From positions 62,001-126,000 of the forward strand of contig OZ252262.1 of the NCBI GenBank assembly GCA_965249965.1: a stretch of DNA of 64,000 nt, in the 5' to 3' direction. The notes beneath the pieces are model-generated. The model worked only from the letters and a program-made list of their open reading frames with translations. It was not told the origin of the DNA and ran no database searches. Positions 52,793 through 62,825 of the stretch are shown one piece after another. Made by a program: the position numbers and the translations under genes. Numbering within the stretch: position 1 is the stretch's first letter; each line of letters opens with the position of its first letter. This DNA is from HXMU1420-13 sp965249965. GTDB taxonomy: Bacteria; Bacteroidota; Rhodothermia; Balneolales; Balneolaceae.

Positions 52793-53638
52793 TTATTTGC
52801 TCACTGCTTTTCGAGAACTGTTGGTAGCCCTTTCTTTATCGGTAGCCAGATAGATATTTCCATTCTTATCGAAATACCCTTCATCACCGGTATCGTAAGA
52901 ACTCTCACAATATGAAGTTGGTGATTCTAGGTAAATGGATTTAGGGTGTTGCCATGTTCCTACACATTGAAGTTGAGCCCCTTCAACTGCTTTTCCACAA
53001 CACTGGTTCTCGTTTTTGAAAGGAGTCGACGAGCTTTGGCGTTTAAAAGAAGAGATGAGTCCACCAGCTTCGGTTTGCCCATATCCTTGATATGTAAACT
53101 TGCAGTGTGGTGAGAGTTTTTCGAATTCATCCATTTCTATAGCATAACCACCATAAACTACATTGGTAGCAAACCATTTTTCACCATACAAAGCCCGCAA
53201 TACGGAAGGTATGGTCATCAAATAATCAGGTGTAGTATCCTGAATTGTTTTTAGCCAAACATCTTGATCCCCCCTCTTTGTTGTAATGAACAAATACTCA
53301 CAATCCAACTGCTCTGCCATAAGTGCCCATGTAAAGCCTGCAACATGCCAAGGTGCCGCCATCATCACTAAGAAATGGTGACTATGTATTTCAAATGCTT
53401 TTGCCGATAAGCGACCATTTAACAATAATCTTTCTTCTTTATTCCATATACATTTTGGTTTACCCGTACTTCCACTCGAAAACAATCCGATATATTTTCC
53501 ATCTTCGGGTTGATCAGCAATGATCAACTCTTGATCTTTCAATTTGGGTGGAATAAGCACTTGCGACCTGCTCGCCGATAGCACTCTTTGAATAATTTCC
53601 TTGCCCGATCCGGTTAATAGTGTTTCTTGATACGTCAT
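52793..53638 (-). CDS. Shortened AMP-dependent acyl-CoA synthetase/ligase (MenE-like)
   Basis: With the ATG at 53,638 the protein has 281 residues; an upstream in-frame ATG at 53,725 would reach the hisF start and adds an unlikely hydrophobic leader. It has the adenylate-forming P-loop FSSGSTGKPK, the YQGYGQTEAGG motif and YDTGDEGYFDKNGNIYLATDKER. It stops there. The usual C-terminal subdomain with the catalytic lysine is missing, and the next bases are not coding in any frame. The N-terminal part is also short, as in MenE-like o-succinylbenzoate-CoA ligases. Half-reactions of adenylation may be possible. Function not assigned. Confidence 0.8.
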   Translation of the reverse strand: MTYQETLLTGSGKEIIQRVLSASRSQVLIPPKLKDQELIIADQPEDGKYIGLFSSGSTGKPKCIWNKEERLLLNGRLSAKAFEIHSHHFLVMMAAPWHVAGFTWALMAEQLDCEYLFITTKRGDQDVWLKTIQDTTPDYLMTIPSVLRALYGEKWFATNVVYGGYAIEMDEFEKLSPHCKFTYQGYGQTEAGGLISSFKRQSSSTPFKNENQCCGKAVEGAQLQCVGTWQHPKSIYLESPTSYCESSYDTGDEGYFDKNGNIYLATDKERATNSSRKAVSK

Positions 53639-53736
53639 ATATAATTTAAATTCGAAAGATTGCCAGAGAGCATCAAAACAAAGTAAAAGAACTATTAACT
53701 TTGTGTTTAAATTTTCCGGACACACATTAATTTAAT

Positions 53737-54492
53737 ATGCTCACAAAAAGAATCATTCCATGCCTCGATATTAAAAATGGACGAACCGTTAAAGGGGTGA
53801 ACTTTGAAGGTCTGCGGGATGCCGGTGACCCTGTTGAGTTGGCAAAGCGATATTCTAATGAAGGTGCTGATGAACTCGTATTTTTGGACATCACCGCAAC
53901 GTTGGAAAAGCGCCGTACGCTGGTTGAGTTAGTAACCCGAATTGCACGAGAGATTAATATCCCGTTTACAGTGGGCGGCGGTATCAAAACAGTGGATGAA
54001 ATCGAAGAATTGCTAAAAGCTGGTGCCGATAAAGTTTCACTGAACAGTAGCATCGTAAAAAATCCCGATTTGATTAATGAAGCCAGTGAGGCTTTCGGTG
54101 CTCAGGCCATTGTAGCTGCAGTTGATGCTAAACGAAATGGCGAATCCTGGAATGTGTATATAAAAGGTGGCACAGAGTTCACACCTCTCGATGCCGTTGA
54201 ATGGATGATTGAAACCGAGCAACGTGGTGCCGGAGAAATCTTACTTACCAGTATGGATCGAGATGGAACTAAAGCCGGCTTTGATTTGGATCTCCTTAAA
54301 ATTGTAAATGAAAAACTTTCCATCCCGGTCATCGCAAGTGGTGGAGCCGGAACTATCCAGCATTGTATTGACGCTATAAAAATTTCCAATTCTGATGCTG
54401 TTTTAGCAGCTAGTATTTTTCACTTCAAAGAAATCGAAATTGTGGATTTGAAGAAAAAAATGGTAGAAACGGGAATTTCAGTCCGACTTTGA
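53737..54492 (+). CDS. hisF: Imidazole glycerol phosphate synthase cyclase subunit
   Basis: HisF converts PRFAR plus ammonia (from HisH) to imidazole-glycerol phosphate and AICAR in histidine synthesis. The 251-residue TIM barrel starts MLTKRIIPCLDIKNGRTVKGVNF with catalytic D11, and has VGGGIKT, DKVSLNSS, and AAVDAKRNG with the second catalytic aspartate, then VIASGGAGT. Length matches E. coli HisF (258). No other his gene is adjacent except hisE 5 kb away beyond gltB. Confidence 0.98.
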   Translation: MLTKRIIPCLDIKNGRTVKGVNFEGLRDAGDPVELAKRYSNEGADELVFLDITATLEKRRTLVELVTRIAREINIPFTVGGGIKTVDEIEELLKAGADKVSLNSSIVKNPDLINEASEAFGAQAIVAAVDAKRNGESWNVYIKGGTEFTPLDAVEWMIETEQRGAGEILLTSMDRDGTKAGFDLDLLKIVNEKLSIPVIASGGAGTIQHCIDAIKISNSDAVLAASIFHFKEIEIVDLKKKMVETGISVRL

Positions 54493-54765
54493 TTAGAATT
54501 TAGTCAAAATTGAATTTTTAATTATTTTGGCATATCAATCGATTTGACTTAATAATTTAGTTATCTACCAATACATCGAAAGCGCTTTTCTATTTTCGAT
54601 CAATTTGATTGTGGTTCAACTTAGCCTGAAAAATGAGCTTAAAAGTTGATTAAAACCTAATTTTCTTAGTTAATGGCTGTTTCTTCTGAAATCTCTAAAA
54701 TTTGACTTGACCTAAATTTTTGTGCTTTTTGTAAGTTCTCACTCATCACAACGAAGTCAACAGCA

Positions 54766-57700
54766 ATGATTAGCAATAACAATTTTAGCTATTGTGGGCC
54801 GGAGAAGTCTGCATGTGGCGTTGGGTTTATCGCAAGTAGAAGTCAAGAGTACAGCAACGAGCATTTATTAAAAGGGCTGCATGCACTTAGATGTGTAGAA
54901 CACCGTGGAGCTTGTGCTGCGGATGGGTTAACGGGCGATGGAGCCGGGATTATGACCGACATTCCATTCGAATTATTTGGCTACGAGCCTGATACCGTTG
55001 CTGTGGCTACCCTGTTCTTAACAAAAAATAAATCTGATCAACTATCGGCGCTTAAAGTTTTTGAATCTACTTTTTCTTTGTTTGGTCTGGATATTCTGGA
55101 ATACAGAGATGTCCCCGTTAATCCGGCTGTGTTAGGTGAATCAGCATCTCAATCTATTCCGGATATTAAACATGCTGTTATTCAGCGGCCCGAGCGCGCC
55201 AAAACCATGCTTTCTTTTGATAAGAGATTGTACACGGCCAAGCAACTCACAAAGTCTAAGTTGTATCATCTAAAACTTGAAAATTCACTGTTCTTTACCT
55301 CCTTATCCGCAAAAACGATTGTGTATAAAGCTCTGACACAGTCCAGTGCACTGGAAGAATTTTATCTGGATTTGAAGAATCCGGATTATATGACCCGTTT
55401 TTGTCTGTTCCACCGAAGATTTAGTACAAATACCACAACCTCGTGGGATAAAGCCCAACCTTTCCGTCTAATTGGCCACAACGGTGAGATTAATACCATT
55501 GCCGGTAACCGATCTTGGGCGAAGTCAAGAGAAAAAATGATTGGTGCAGAAAAGAATGAAATCCTAACTCGTGAGAATATCAGTGACTCCGGTAGTTTAA
55601 ATGAAATGGTAGAGTCGCTTCGATACCGATCTTCCATCCCTAATGTAGAGGATATTTTAGCGATTTGTATGCCTCCTGCCACGGAAGGAAATGAATTTTA
55701 TAAATTTTGGAGTCGAGCCATGGAGCCATGGGACGGCCCGGCACTTATCACCTATGCAAATGGCTACACCATCGGGGCACGATTAGACAGAAATGGGTTC
55801 CGACCATGCCGCTGGGTGAGAACAGAAGATCATTTTTATTTATCCAGTGAAGCCGGAACCTTTGATATTGATGAAGCTGCGATTGAAGGAAAAGGCACTT
55901 TATATGCCGGTCGTGGTGTAACGGTCGACTTGCTTTCGGGTAGTGTTTTATTCCGCGATCCAAGTCATTCTAAAGAAAATTTCGATGCCCCTTTTGATGC
56001 CCGCGTAGAGCTTATTCCTGAAAATGTTGGCGATATAGAAGAAAGATTCAGCAAGTTGAAACCATTCTTTAGCTATACCGATGAAGAGCTTTCAAAAATC
56101 ATCTACCCGATGGCTGAAAAAGGCAAAGAACCGATTGGATCGATGGGTGATACCGCGCGTCTTGCGGTACTTTCAAAAGAACCGCGTTCATTCTTTGATT
56201 TCTTTTTCCAGAATTTCTCACAGGTTACAAATCCCCCACTCGATTATTTGCGGGAACGCATAGTTACCGACCTGACTGTGTACCTCGGTAAAAAGCCTAA
56301 TATTTTTGAGCCAAAGGAGCTCATTCCACCTGCACCTGCTTACGAATTAAGAAGTCCATTCTTAAGCTTGAAGCAAATGGAATTCATTTATTCATGTATT
56401 TCAAACAAAACGGATTTAGATCGTGTGGTTCCTTATGTGATAGACACGACTTTTAAAAGAACCCATGGTTCAGTGGGATTCAAATCTCGATTAAATCAAA
56501 TTACAGAAGAAGCGATTAGAGCTGTTCGAGCTGGTCATACTATTCTCATTTTAAGTGATCGAAATACTAGTTTTAATCAAACACCGCTACCTAGTTTGCT
56601 TGCTCTTCGGAAAGTAGTAAATGGACTTAATGACGAAGGCTTAAAACTAAATGCGGCTGTGATTGTAGATACCGGCGAAGTTAAGAGTACGCATCATGCA
56701 GCAGCATTGATTGGATTTGGCGCCCAGGCTGTTTGCCCGTATCTGGCACTGGATATTGCCAGAAATGACGAACATCGATCGTTAAAAAATCTGGATGCTG
56801 ATACCAAAGAAAAGAATCTCCTTCATGCCTTCGAAAATGGATTGCTAAAAGTGATGGCTAAAATGGGGATTTCAGTGGTTCGCAGCTATCAAAGTGCGAA
56901 ATTATTTTCGGCACTTGGCCTTGGAAATGGCGTGATTGAGGAATTCTTCCCTGGAATTCAAAGTCCGATTGGCGGGCTCGAAATTGACCAAATTGCTGAA
57001 AAACTGCTGGAAAGAACCGCCCATATCACCAATGAATATCTTGAAACTTATAAACCCATCAAGAGTTTCCAGTATAAGGAACATGCACGTGGTGCCATGG
57101 GTGAGAAGCATTCTATGACAAATACCCGTTCTAAGATGATCCATGATTTAGTTCAGGATACAGGGTTGGAACTCAATGATTGGAAATTATATGATGAGTA
57201 CGTAAAGCTTGGTTTTGATGATGCACCCGTTGCTTTACGACATTTACTGACAACTAAATCAACCACTGATTCCATTTCTGAGGATAAGGTAAAAGAGGCA
57301 TCTCACATTCTTTCAAAATTTGGCTCAGGAGCAATGTCTTTTGGAGCGATAAGTGCGGAAGCTCAGCGTGATATTTTCCTTGCCATGCGAGAAATTGGTG
57401 GGCGCTGTAATAGTGGCGAAGGGGGCGAAAATCCCTATTATTTTAAGGAAGGAGTTGGAGCTTCCATCAAGCAAATTGCATCCGGTAGGTTTGGAGTTAC
57501 GGCCGAATATTTGGTGTCCGGAGAGGAAATTCAGATAAAAGTGAGTCAGGGAGCTAAGCCAGGTGAAGGCGGGCAGTTAATGGGGCTAAAAGTTAATGAT
57601 GATATTGCCAAAGCTCGTTTTGCAAATCCAGGCTTCGATCTTATCTCTCCTCCTCCACTACACGATATTTACAGTATCGAGGATTTGAAGCAGCTCATCA

Positions 57701-59202
57701 ATGATTTGAAACAAATCCACCCAAATGGAAAAGTTGGCGTGAAATTAGTAGCCGGTGTAAATATCGGCACTATTGCTGTGGGAGTTGCAAAAGCTGGTGC
57801 AGATTCTATTCAGGTTTCTGGTGGAGAAGGTGGAACCGGAGCTGCATCATTATCATCCATGAAACACGCTGGTTTGCCTTGGGAGATTGGGTTGTTGGAG
57901 GTCCATCAGGCACTCGTTGAGAATAACCTGCGCGATCATGTGGTTCTTCGTACGGATGGCGGTTTATCTTGTGGTAAAGACATCGTTCTGGCTAGTATTT
58001 TAGGCGCCGAAGAATTCGACTTCGGTAAAATGCTGCTTATTGCACAAGGTTGTGTGATGGCTAGAATTTGCGAGAAAAATACTTGTCCCCGAGGAATAGC
58101 TACGCATGATCCAAAATTCAAAGCCAAGTATGTTGGTCATAAAGACCACATTGTAAAAACGATGAAATACATCGCCGAAGATGTTCGTCGCATTTTGGCT
58201 GAACTTGGAAAAACATCGTTACAGGAAGTTTGTGGAGATACATCGTTGCTCGCAGTTGATGGAAATCATCTTGAACTAATCAATGAGTTGAATCTCGATT
58301 TAGGATTCTTCCTGGATGCTCCGGCTTATAAGAAAGAAGAGGATTTGGAAAGCCTATCTGAGCCGATCAGTGAGCTAAATGCCATGCTAATTAGTGATCT
58401 TGAAGATCAGATCCTGAACAACGAATCGGTGTCTAAATCCTACAATATTGTAAATATTGACCGATCTACTGGGGCTACGTTGTTTGGCCATCTTGCGAAT
58501 CGAATAAGCAAAGAACGTATGGCGAAAATCAAAGGAAATAAATCTGAAATCACAGCGTATTCAGGAAAAATTGATCTCGAGTTTAAGGGAAGCGCCGGAC
58601 AAAGTTTCGGAGTTTTCCAGACCAAAGAGGTTAATATTAAGTTGATTGGTGAAGCCAACGACTCAGTATGCAAAAGCATGAGTGGTGGAAAAACCGTTAT
58701 TGTTCCACCTGTAGAAGCATCTTATCAACCCGATGAAAATGCAATTATTGGTAATTGCGCGTTGTATGGTGCCACCGGCGGGAAGTTGTATGTACATGGT
58801 CAGGCCGGGGATCGTTTTGCCGTTCGTAATTCTGGTGCAATAGCCGTTGTAGAAGGTACCGGATTGCACGCATGCGAATACATGACCAACGGAACTGTTG
58901 TAATAATGGGTCAAACGTCAGACAATATTGGTGCCGGGATGACTGGCGGCACTTTATATATGTTTGAAGATCCAGGCTCAAGAATTAACACCGAATACAT
59001 TGGCGAAGCCCTGATGAATACACTTGATTACGAACAGCTTTATTCGATATTGAATGAGTATGCTTCCGAAACCGGTTCTAAGAAAGCAAACTATGTAATT
59101 TCAGATTGGGAGATTGCAAAAAATCAATTCAAGAAGTTTATTCCGCTTTCTATGATTACAGTTGGTGAGAATGTGAATGAGTCGATTACTAAAAAGTCGT
59201 AA
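54766..59202 (+). CDS. gltB: Glutamate synthase large subunit
   Basis: GltB makes glutamate from glutamine and 2-oxoglutarate. The 1478-residue protein has the Ntn glutaminase domain (1-400) with catalytic C17 in ACGVGF after a 16-residue propeptide. The FMN and synthase domain follows (about 800-1160: SGAMSFGAISAEAQR, SGEGGEN, VSGGEGGTGA). The 3Fe-4S ligands are C1096, C1102 and C1107 in GCVMARICEKNTCPRG. The C-terminal GXGXG beta-helix is present (GQTSDNIGAGMTGG). No gltD lies next to it, so the electron donor subunit is elsewhere or it is ferredoxin-dependent. Confidence 0.97.
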   Translation: MISNNNFSYCGPEKSACGVGFIASRSQEYSNEHLLKGLHALRCVEHRGACAADGLTGDGAGIMTDIPFELFGYEPDTVAVATLFLTKNKSDQLSALKVFESTFSLFGLDILEYRDVPVNPAVLGESASQSIPDIKHAVIQRPERAKTMLSFDKRLYTAKQLTKSKLYHLKLENSLFFTSLSAKTIVYKALTQSSALEEFYLDLKNPDYMTRFCLFHRRFSTNTTTSWDKAQPFRLIGHNGEINTIAGNRSWAKSREKMIGAEKNEILTRENISDSGSLNEMVESLRYRSSIPNVEDILAICMPPATEGNEFYKFWSRAMEPWDGPALITYANGYTIGARLDRNGFRPCRWVRTEDHFYLSSEAGTFDIDEAAIEGKGTLYAGRGVTVDLLSGSVLFRDPSHSKENFDAPFDARVELIPENVGDIEERFSKLKPFFSYTDEELSKIIYPMAEKGKEPIGSMGDTARLAVLSKEPRSFFDFFFQNFSQVTNPPLDYLRERIVTDLTVYLGKKPNIFEPKELIPPAPAYELRSPFLSLKQMEFIYSCISNKTDLDRVVPYVIDTTFKRTHGSVGFKSRLNQITEEAIRAVRAGHTILILSDRNTSFNQTPLPSLLALRKVVNGLNDEGLKLNAAVIVDTGEVKSTHHAAALIGFGAQAVCPYLALDIARNDEHRSLKNLDADTKEKNLLHAFENGLLKVMAKMGISVVRSYQSAKLFSALGLGNGVIEEFFPGIQSPIGGLEIDQIAEKLLERTAHITNEYLETYKPIKSFQYKEHARGAMGEKHSMTNTRSKMIHDLVQDTGLELNDWKLYDEYVKLGFDDAPVALRHLLTTKSTTDSISEDKVKEASHILSKFGSGAMSFGAISAEAQRDIFLAMREIGGRCNSGEGGENPYYFKEGVGASIKQIASGRFGVTAEYLVSGEEIQIKVSQGAKPGEGGQLMGLKVNDDIAKARFANPGFDLISPPPLHDIYSIEDLKQLINDLKQIHPNGKVGVKLVAGVNIGTIAVGVAKAGADSIQVSGGEGGTGAASLSSMKHAGLPWEIGLLEVHQALVENNLRDHVVLRTDGGLSCGKDIVLASILGAEEFDFGKMLLIAQGCVMARICEKNTCPRGIATHDPKFKAKYVGHKDHIVKTMKYIAEDVRRILAELGKTSLQEVCGDTSLLAVDGNHLELINELNLDLGFFLDAPAYKKEEDLESLSEPISELNAMLISDLEDQILNNESVSKSYNIVNIDRSTGATLFGHLANRISKERMAKIKGNKSEITAYSGKIDLEFKGSAGQSFGVFQTKEVNIKLIGEANDSVCKSMSGGKTVIVPPVEASYQPDENAIIGNCALYGATGGKLYVHGQAGDRFAVRNSGAIAVVEGTGLHACEYMTNGTVVIMGQTSDNIGAGMTGGTLYMFEDPGSRINTEYIGEALMNTLDYEQLYSILNEYASETGSKKANYVISDWEIAKNQFKKFIPLSMITVGENVNESITKKS

Positions 59203-59308
59203 GATTATGTTTTAAAATTTGGCAAATGAATGAATATAAAATTTTACCAATTCGTTGCCTTGCCCATATAAAAGCACGACCTTATCATCGTAAATTATAA
59301 AACAAAGT

Positions 59309-59647
59309 ATGGGCGTAGAAAAACCACTTTCAAAAAAAGACTTAAAATTCATCAAAGAGTTGGAAGACTTATTGTACGATCGCAAGGATGAAATGCCACG
59401 TGGTTCGTATACAACTACGATGTACAAAAAAGGGCTGGATAAAATCGCCCAAAAGGTTGGTGAAGAAGCGGTAGAAACCGTGATCGCATCAAAAAATAAA
59501 GGTCAAAAAGAAACCATTGAAGAAGCAGCCGATTTACTTTTTCATCTTATGCTATTACTAGCTGAAAAAAATATTCCGCTTAAAAAAGTAATCAAGACAC
59601 TTCGTAAGCGCCACGATAAAGGCAATCATAAGCACATCGGCGAGTAA
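59309..59647 (+). CDS. hisE: Phosphoribosyl-ATP pyrophosphatase
   Basis: HisE hydrolyses PR-ATP to PR-AMP, step two of histidine synthesis. The 112-residue protein has the MazG-like all-helical core with YTTTMYKKGLDKIAQKVGEEAVETVIA and EEAADLLFHLMLLL, containing the metal-binding EE--E and D residues. Here it is a single-domain protein rather than the HisIE fusion found in many bacteria, so hisI must be separate. Confidence 0.93.
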   Translation: MGVEKPLSKKDLKFIKELEDLLYDRKDEMPRGSYTTTMYKKGLDKIAQKVGEEAVETVIASKNKGQKETIEEAADLLFHLMLLLAEKNIPLKKVIKTLRKRHDKGNHKHIGE

Positions 59648-59663
59648 CCAATTCGCAATTGAT

Positions 59664-60314
59664 ATGCGAGCCGTAATTTTTGATCTCGATGGAACCATGA
59701 TTAACAATATGATGGTGCATCATAAAGCCTGGCAAAGTAAGCTTGCTGAATATGGGATTGAGATGACTGTTGATGAAGTGCATCGGCGAATTCACGGTGT
59801 GAATGTTGAATTGTTAGAGCGGGAATTCCCAGGTCGTTTTTCACTCGAAGAGCGCCTTCGTATTTCTGAAGAAAAGGAAGCAACTTACCGCCATATTTTC
59901 GCACCCGATCTTGAGTTAATTAGTGGTTTACCCGAGCTACTCTTTGAGCTAAAAGCTAAAAATGTACTCATGAGTGTCGGATCAGCTGCTCCACCCGAAA
60001 ACGTCGACTTTGTTTTAAACACCCTCGATTTGTGGTATTATTTTGTCGCTGTTCGTCATTCCGGAGATGTTCAGCGTGGAAAACCAGACCCTCAGGTATA
60101 CAATATTCTCCTTGAAGAAATGGGGGTACCCCCAAATGATTGCGTTATTTTTGAGGATACTCCAACTGGTGCTTTAGCGGCATCACGAGCTGGTTGTAAA
60201 GTAATTGTAGTTACAACAACACATTCCCCATCAGAATTTTCTGATATTCCAAATGTCGAAGCTTTCATTTCTGATTTCACAGAAATTACTACCACCAAGT
60301 TACTCTCACTCTGA
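59664..60314 (+). CDS. HAD-superfamily phosphatase, beta-phosphoglucomutase-like
   Basis: A 216-residue HAD protein. The nucleophile motif is IFDLDGTMIN (D7, D9), with a helical cap containing HHKAWQSKLAEYGIEMT, motif II SVGSAAP, lysine motif GKPDPQVY, and motif III VIFEDTPTGALAASRAGCKVI. This set suits beta-phosphoglucomutases and sugar-phosphate phosphatases. Exact substrate is not readable. It is followed by the aldose epimerase gene, which supports a sugar role. Confidence 0.9.
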   Translation: MRAVIFDLDGTMINNMMVHHKAWQSKLAEYGIEMTVDEVHRRIHGVNVELLEREFPGRFSLEERLRISEEKEATYRHIFAPDLELISGLPELLFELKAKNVLMSVGSAAPPENVDFVLNTLDLWYYFVAVRHSGDVQRGKPDPQVYNILLEEMGVPPNDCVIFEDTPTGALAASRAGCKVIVVTTTHSPSEFSDIPNVEAFISDFTEITTTKLLSL

Positions 60315-60374
60315 GGTTGGATTCCCCTGCCCATTTTCTTACCCTTTCAAAAAACTGATTCTTAGCAAATTCCC

Positions 60375-61433
60375 GTGGGAACTGTACAAAAAACTGAATA
60401 CGGTAAATTACCGGATGGATCTGTTGTCCATCAATTTATTCTTAAAAACAAAAAAGGAACCGAACTTCGATGCATCGAATATGGGGCAACGATTACACAT
60501 TGGATTGTACCAGATAAGCATGGAAAACTTAGTGATATTGTACTCGGTTATGATTCCCTTGAGAACTACCTAGCTGGAGATTCTTACCTGGGAGCCGTGG
60601 TCGGGCGTTTTGCGAATCGAATTGAAAATTCCAGTTTTAAAATTGATGGCGAAACGTATCATATCCCAAAAAATGAAGGGTCGAATAATCTACATAGTGG
60701 TCCTGGTGGGTTTGATACAAAACATTGGAAAGGGACCAAAAACCCGCAACAGAATGATGCTTCTGTCAAGTTCTCTCTTTTAAGTCCGGATCGTGATCAG
60801 GGTTTTCCGGGTGATTTGAAAATCGCCGTTACTTATACACTTTCAGATGATGATGAACTAATGATTGAGTATGAAGCAACTTCTTCCAAGACAACGGTTA
60901 TTAATATTACACAGCATGCATATTTTAATTTGTCGAATAAGTTGGAGAGTATTTCTAATCATCAGCTTCTTATAGATGCTGATCAGTTTGCTCCCATTGA
61001 TTCCCAAGCCATACCATTAGCTGAGTTAGCAAGGGTTGAAAACACCCCTTTTGATTTCCGAAATGCGAAAAAAATTGGCCATCAAATCAATCAAGAACAC
61101 TCGCAAATCGAAATAGGGACAGGCTTTGATCATTCGTTTGTTCTTAACAAACCAGGGATAAGTACTCTTTCAGCTTCTGTACTTGAGCCATTTTCGGGAC
61201 GGAAACTTGAGGTCTTTACCACCGAACCCGGTATTCAGTTTTACTCAGGAAATCATTTAAACGACAACATCTCAGGCAAAAATAATACAACCTATTTTTC
61301 TCGATGCGGTTTTTGCCTGGAAACTCAGCACTTTCCAAATTCACCAAATCGACCGGACTTCCCTTCTGTACTTCTACATCCGGATGACGTTTTTTCTTCA
61401 AAAACGAAGTATACACTGAGTGTGGTAAAATAA
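60375..61433 (+). CDS. galM: Aldose 1-epimerase (mutarotase)
   Basis: GalM interconverts alpha and beta anomers of aldoses. The 352-residue protein has GYDSLENYLAGDSYLGAVVGRFANRI, the NLHSGPGGFD motif, catalytic histidine in INITQHAYFNL, and the catalytic glutamate in TTEPGIQFYSGNHL. Length matches the family (about 346). The start is a GTG at 60,375. No upstream in-frame ATG exists. Confidence 0.94.
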   Translation: MGTVQKTEYGKLPDGSVVHQFILKNKKGTELRCIEYGATITHWIVPDKHGKLSDIVLGYDSLENYLAGDSYLGAVVGRFANRIENSSFKIDGETYHIPKNEGSNNLHSGPGGFDTKHWKGTKNPQQNDASVKFSLLSPDRDQGFPGDLKIAVTYTLSDDDELMIEYEATSSKTTVINITQHAYFNLSNKLESISNHQLLIDADQFAPIDSQAIPLAELARVENTPFDFRNAKKIGHQINQEHSQIEIGTGFDHSFVLNKPGISTLSASVLEPFSGRKLEVFTTEPGIQFYSGNHLNDNISGKNNTTYFSRCGFCLETQHFPNSPNRPDFPSVLLHPDDVFSSKTKYTLSVVK

Positions 61434-61513
61434 TTTCTATCACTTTTTGTTTTGATGTCCCCTCTTCTATTGTTTATTTGTTAACACATTGAATCTCAAT
61501 CAATTCATAGATC

Positions 61514-61981
61514 ATGGCCTTCATGAAATTCGTTTTACCCGTTTATCTAATCCTAACCTTTAGTGTTGAGCCTTATACTCCAAGTTCTACTTCTACGGAT
61601 ATTTCCGCTCTTAGCTGGTTAGTAGGTGATTGGGTTGGTGATGGATTCGGAGGCATTTCGGAAGAATCATGGGCACCAGCTATTGATGGAACCATGATGG
61701 GAATGTATCGACATCACAAAGACGGTGAAATTGTTTTTTATGAATTTCTATTATTGGATGAAACCGGACTTCGTCTTAAGCACTTCAATCCTGACATCAC
61801 CAGTTGGGAAGAAAAAGATGATTTTGTGACTTTCGAAATGATCAGTTATTCGGAATCTAAAATTGAGATGAAAGGGCTCGTCTTCGAAAAACTTTCTGAC
61901 ACTGAAATGGAAATCCGATTAAAACTAAGAAATAGCGAAGGAGAGGTTCGAACCGAAATATTTTCAATGAAAAGGAAATAA
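61514..61981 (+). CDS. DUF6265-family protein
   Basis: A 155-residue protein with a hydrophobic N-terminus (about 3-18), probably a signal peptide. The core resembles the DUF6265 pattern: LSWLVGDWVGDGFGGISEESWAPAIDGTMMGMYRHHKDGEIVFYEFLLL, then LRLKHFNPDITSWEEKDDFVTFEM. The family has a lipocalin-like barrel and no known activity. It stands alone after galM. Confidence 0.8.
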   Translation: MAFMKFVLPVYLILTFSVEPYTPSSTSTDISALSWLVGDWVGDGFGGISEESWAPAIDGTMMGMYRHHKDGEIVFYEFLLLDETGLRLKHFNPDITSWEEKDDFVTFEMISYSESKIEMKGLVFEKLSDTEMEIRLKLRNSEGEVRTEIFSMKRK

Positions 61982-62045
61982 GCAGGAACAAAATTGCTCG
62001 GACTTAATTCTTCAATACAACAAATCACTTCAAATATTTATTGTA

Positions 62046-62777
62046 TTGAAAAGAACATTCCCAGTATTCATCCTGTCCATTTCGGCTATAATCATCGCAT
62101 TAATTCTTACATCCAGTTTCTTAAATCGTAATCGTCCCGATCAAATTATCCATGTGACCGGGCTGGGTTCAAAGAATTTTAAATCGGATTTAATTGTGTG
62201 GTCGGGTTCCTTTAACCGTAAGCAAATGAAACTTGCCGATGCTTATGATCTAATTAAACGTGACATGGAAGTTATCCGCGAATACCTTGGGAGTAAAGGA
62301 GTTCAAGATTCTGAAATAGCTTTTTCTTCAGTATCTATCAATAAAGAGACAAAGAGCTTGTATGATGAAGATGGAGATTATCAGGGATCAGAATTTACCG
62401 GATTTAGACTTACCCAAACACTAACGTTAGAATCCATGCGGGTTGATGATATTGAACAGCTTTCGCGAGATATCAGTGAAATTATCAATGAGGGAGTTGA
62501 ATTCTATAGCCATTCACCTAGTTACTATTATACCAAACTAGCTGAGCTTAAAATTGAAATGGTGGCAGCTGCAACCGAAGATGCACGAATCCGTGCCGAA
62601 CAAATTGCATTCAATTCTGCTGCGGAGTTGGGAAATTTAAAGAAAGCACAGATGGGGGTGTTTCAAATTATTGCACAGAATTCTAATGAAGATTATAGCT
62701 GGGGTGGATCATTCAACACATCCTCGAAAATGAAAGCAGCGACGATCACTATGAGATTACAATTTGGGATTGATTAA
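62046..62777 (+). CDS. SIMPL-domain (DUF541) protein
   Basis: A 243-residue protein with one N-terminal membrane helix (about 5-25) and a SIMPL domain: IHVTGLGSKNFKSDLIVWSGSF, YQGSEFTGFRLTQTLTLES, and the helical AATEDARIRAEQIAFNSAAELGNLKKAQMG. SIMPL proteins are periplasmic or outer-membrane linked and stress-related in some cases. No upstream ATG fits. The start is a TTG at 62,046, which is uncertain. Confidence 0.85.
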   Translation: MKRTFPVFILSISAIIIALILTSSFLNRNRPDQIIHVTGLGSKNFKSDLIVWSGSFNRKQMKLADAYDLIKRDMEVIREYLGSKGVQDSEIAFSSVSINKETKSLYDEDGDYQGSEFTGFRLTQTLTLESMRVDDIEQLSRDISEIINEGVEFYSHSPSYYYTKLAELKIEMVAAATEDARIRAEQIAFNSAAELGNLKKAQMGVFQIIAQNSNEDYSWGGSFNTSSKMKAATITMRLQFGID

Positions 62778-62825
62778 GAACTTAAATCGTTGTTTACTTC
62801 TTACTACAAAAAATGGGGTATTTCA

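Noticed and set aside
53403..53410. GCCGATAA inside the AMP-ligase gene
   Set aside because: Coding sequence on the opposite strand to the gene, no -35 match, and nothing to drive downstream.
54025..54032. GCCGATAA inside hisF as a sigma-28 promoter
   Set aside because: It lies in conserved coding sequence with no -35 match and no suitable downstream gene.
60253..60573. Plus-strand open frame of 106 codons at the start of galM
   Set aside because: It is out of frame with galM, whose conserved motifs begin in this stretch.
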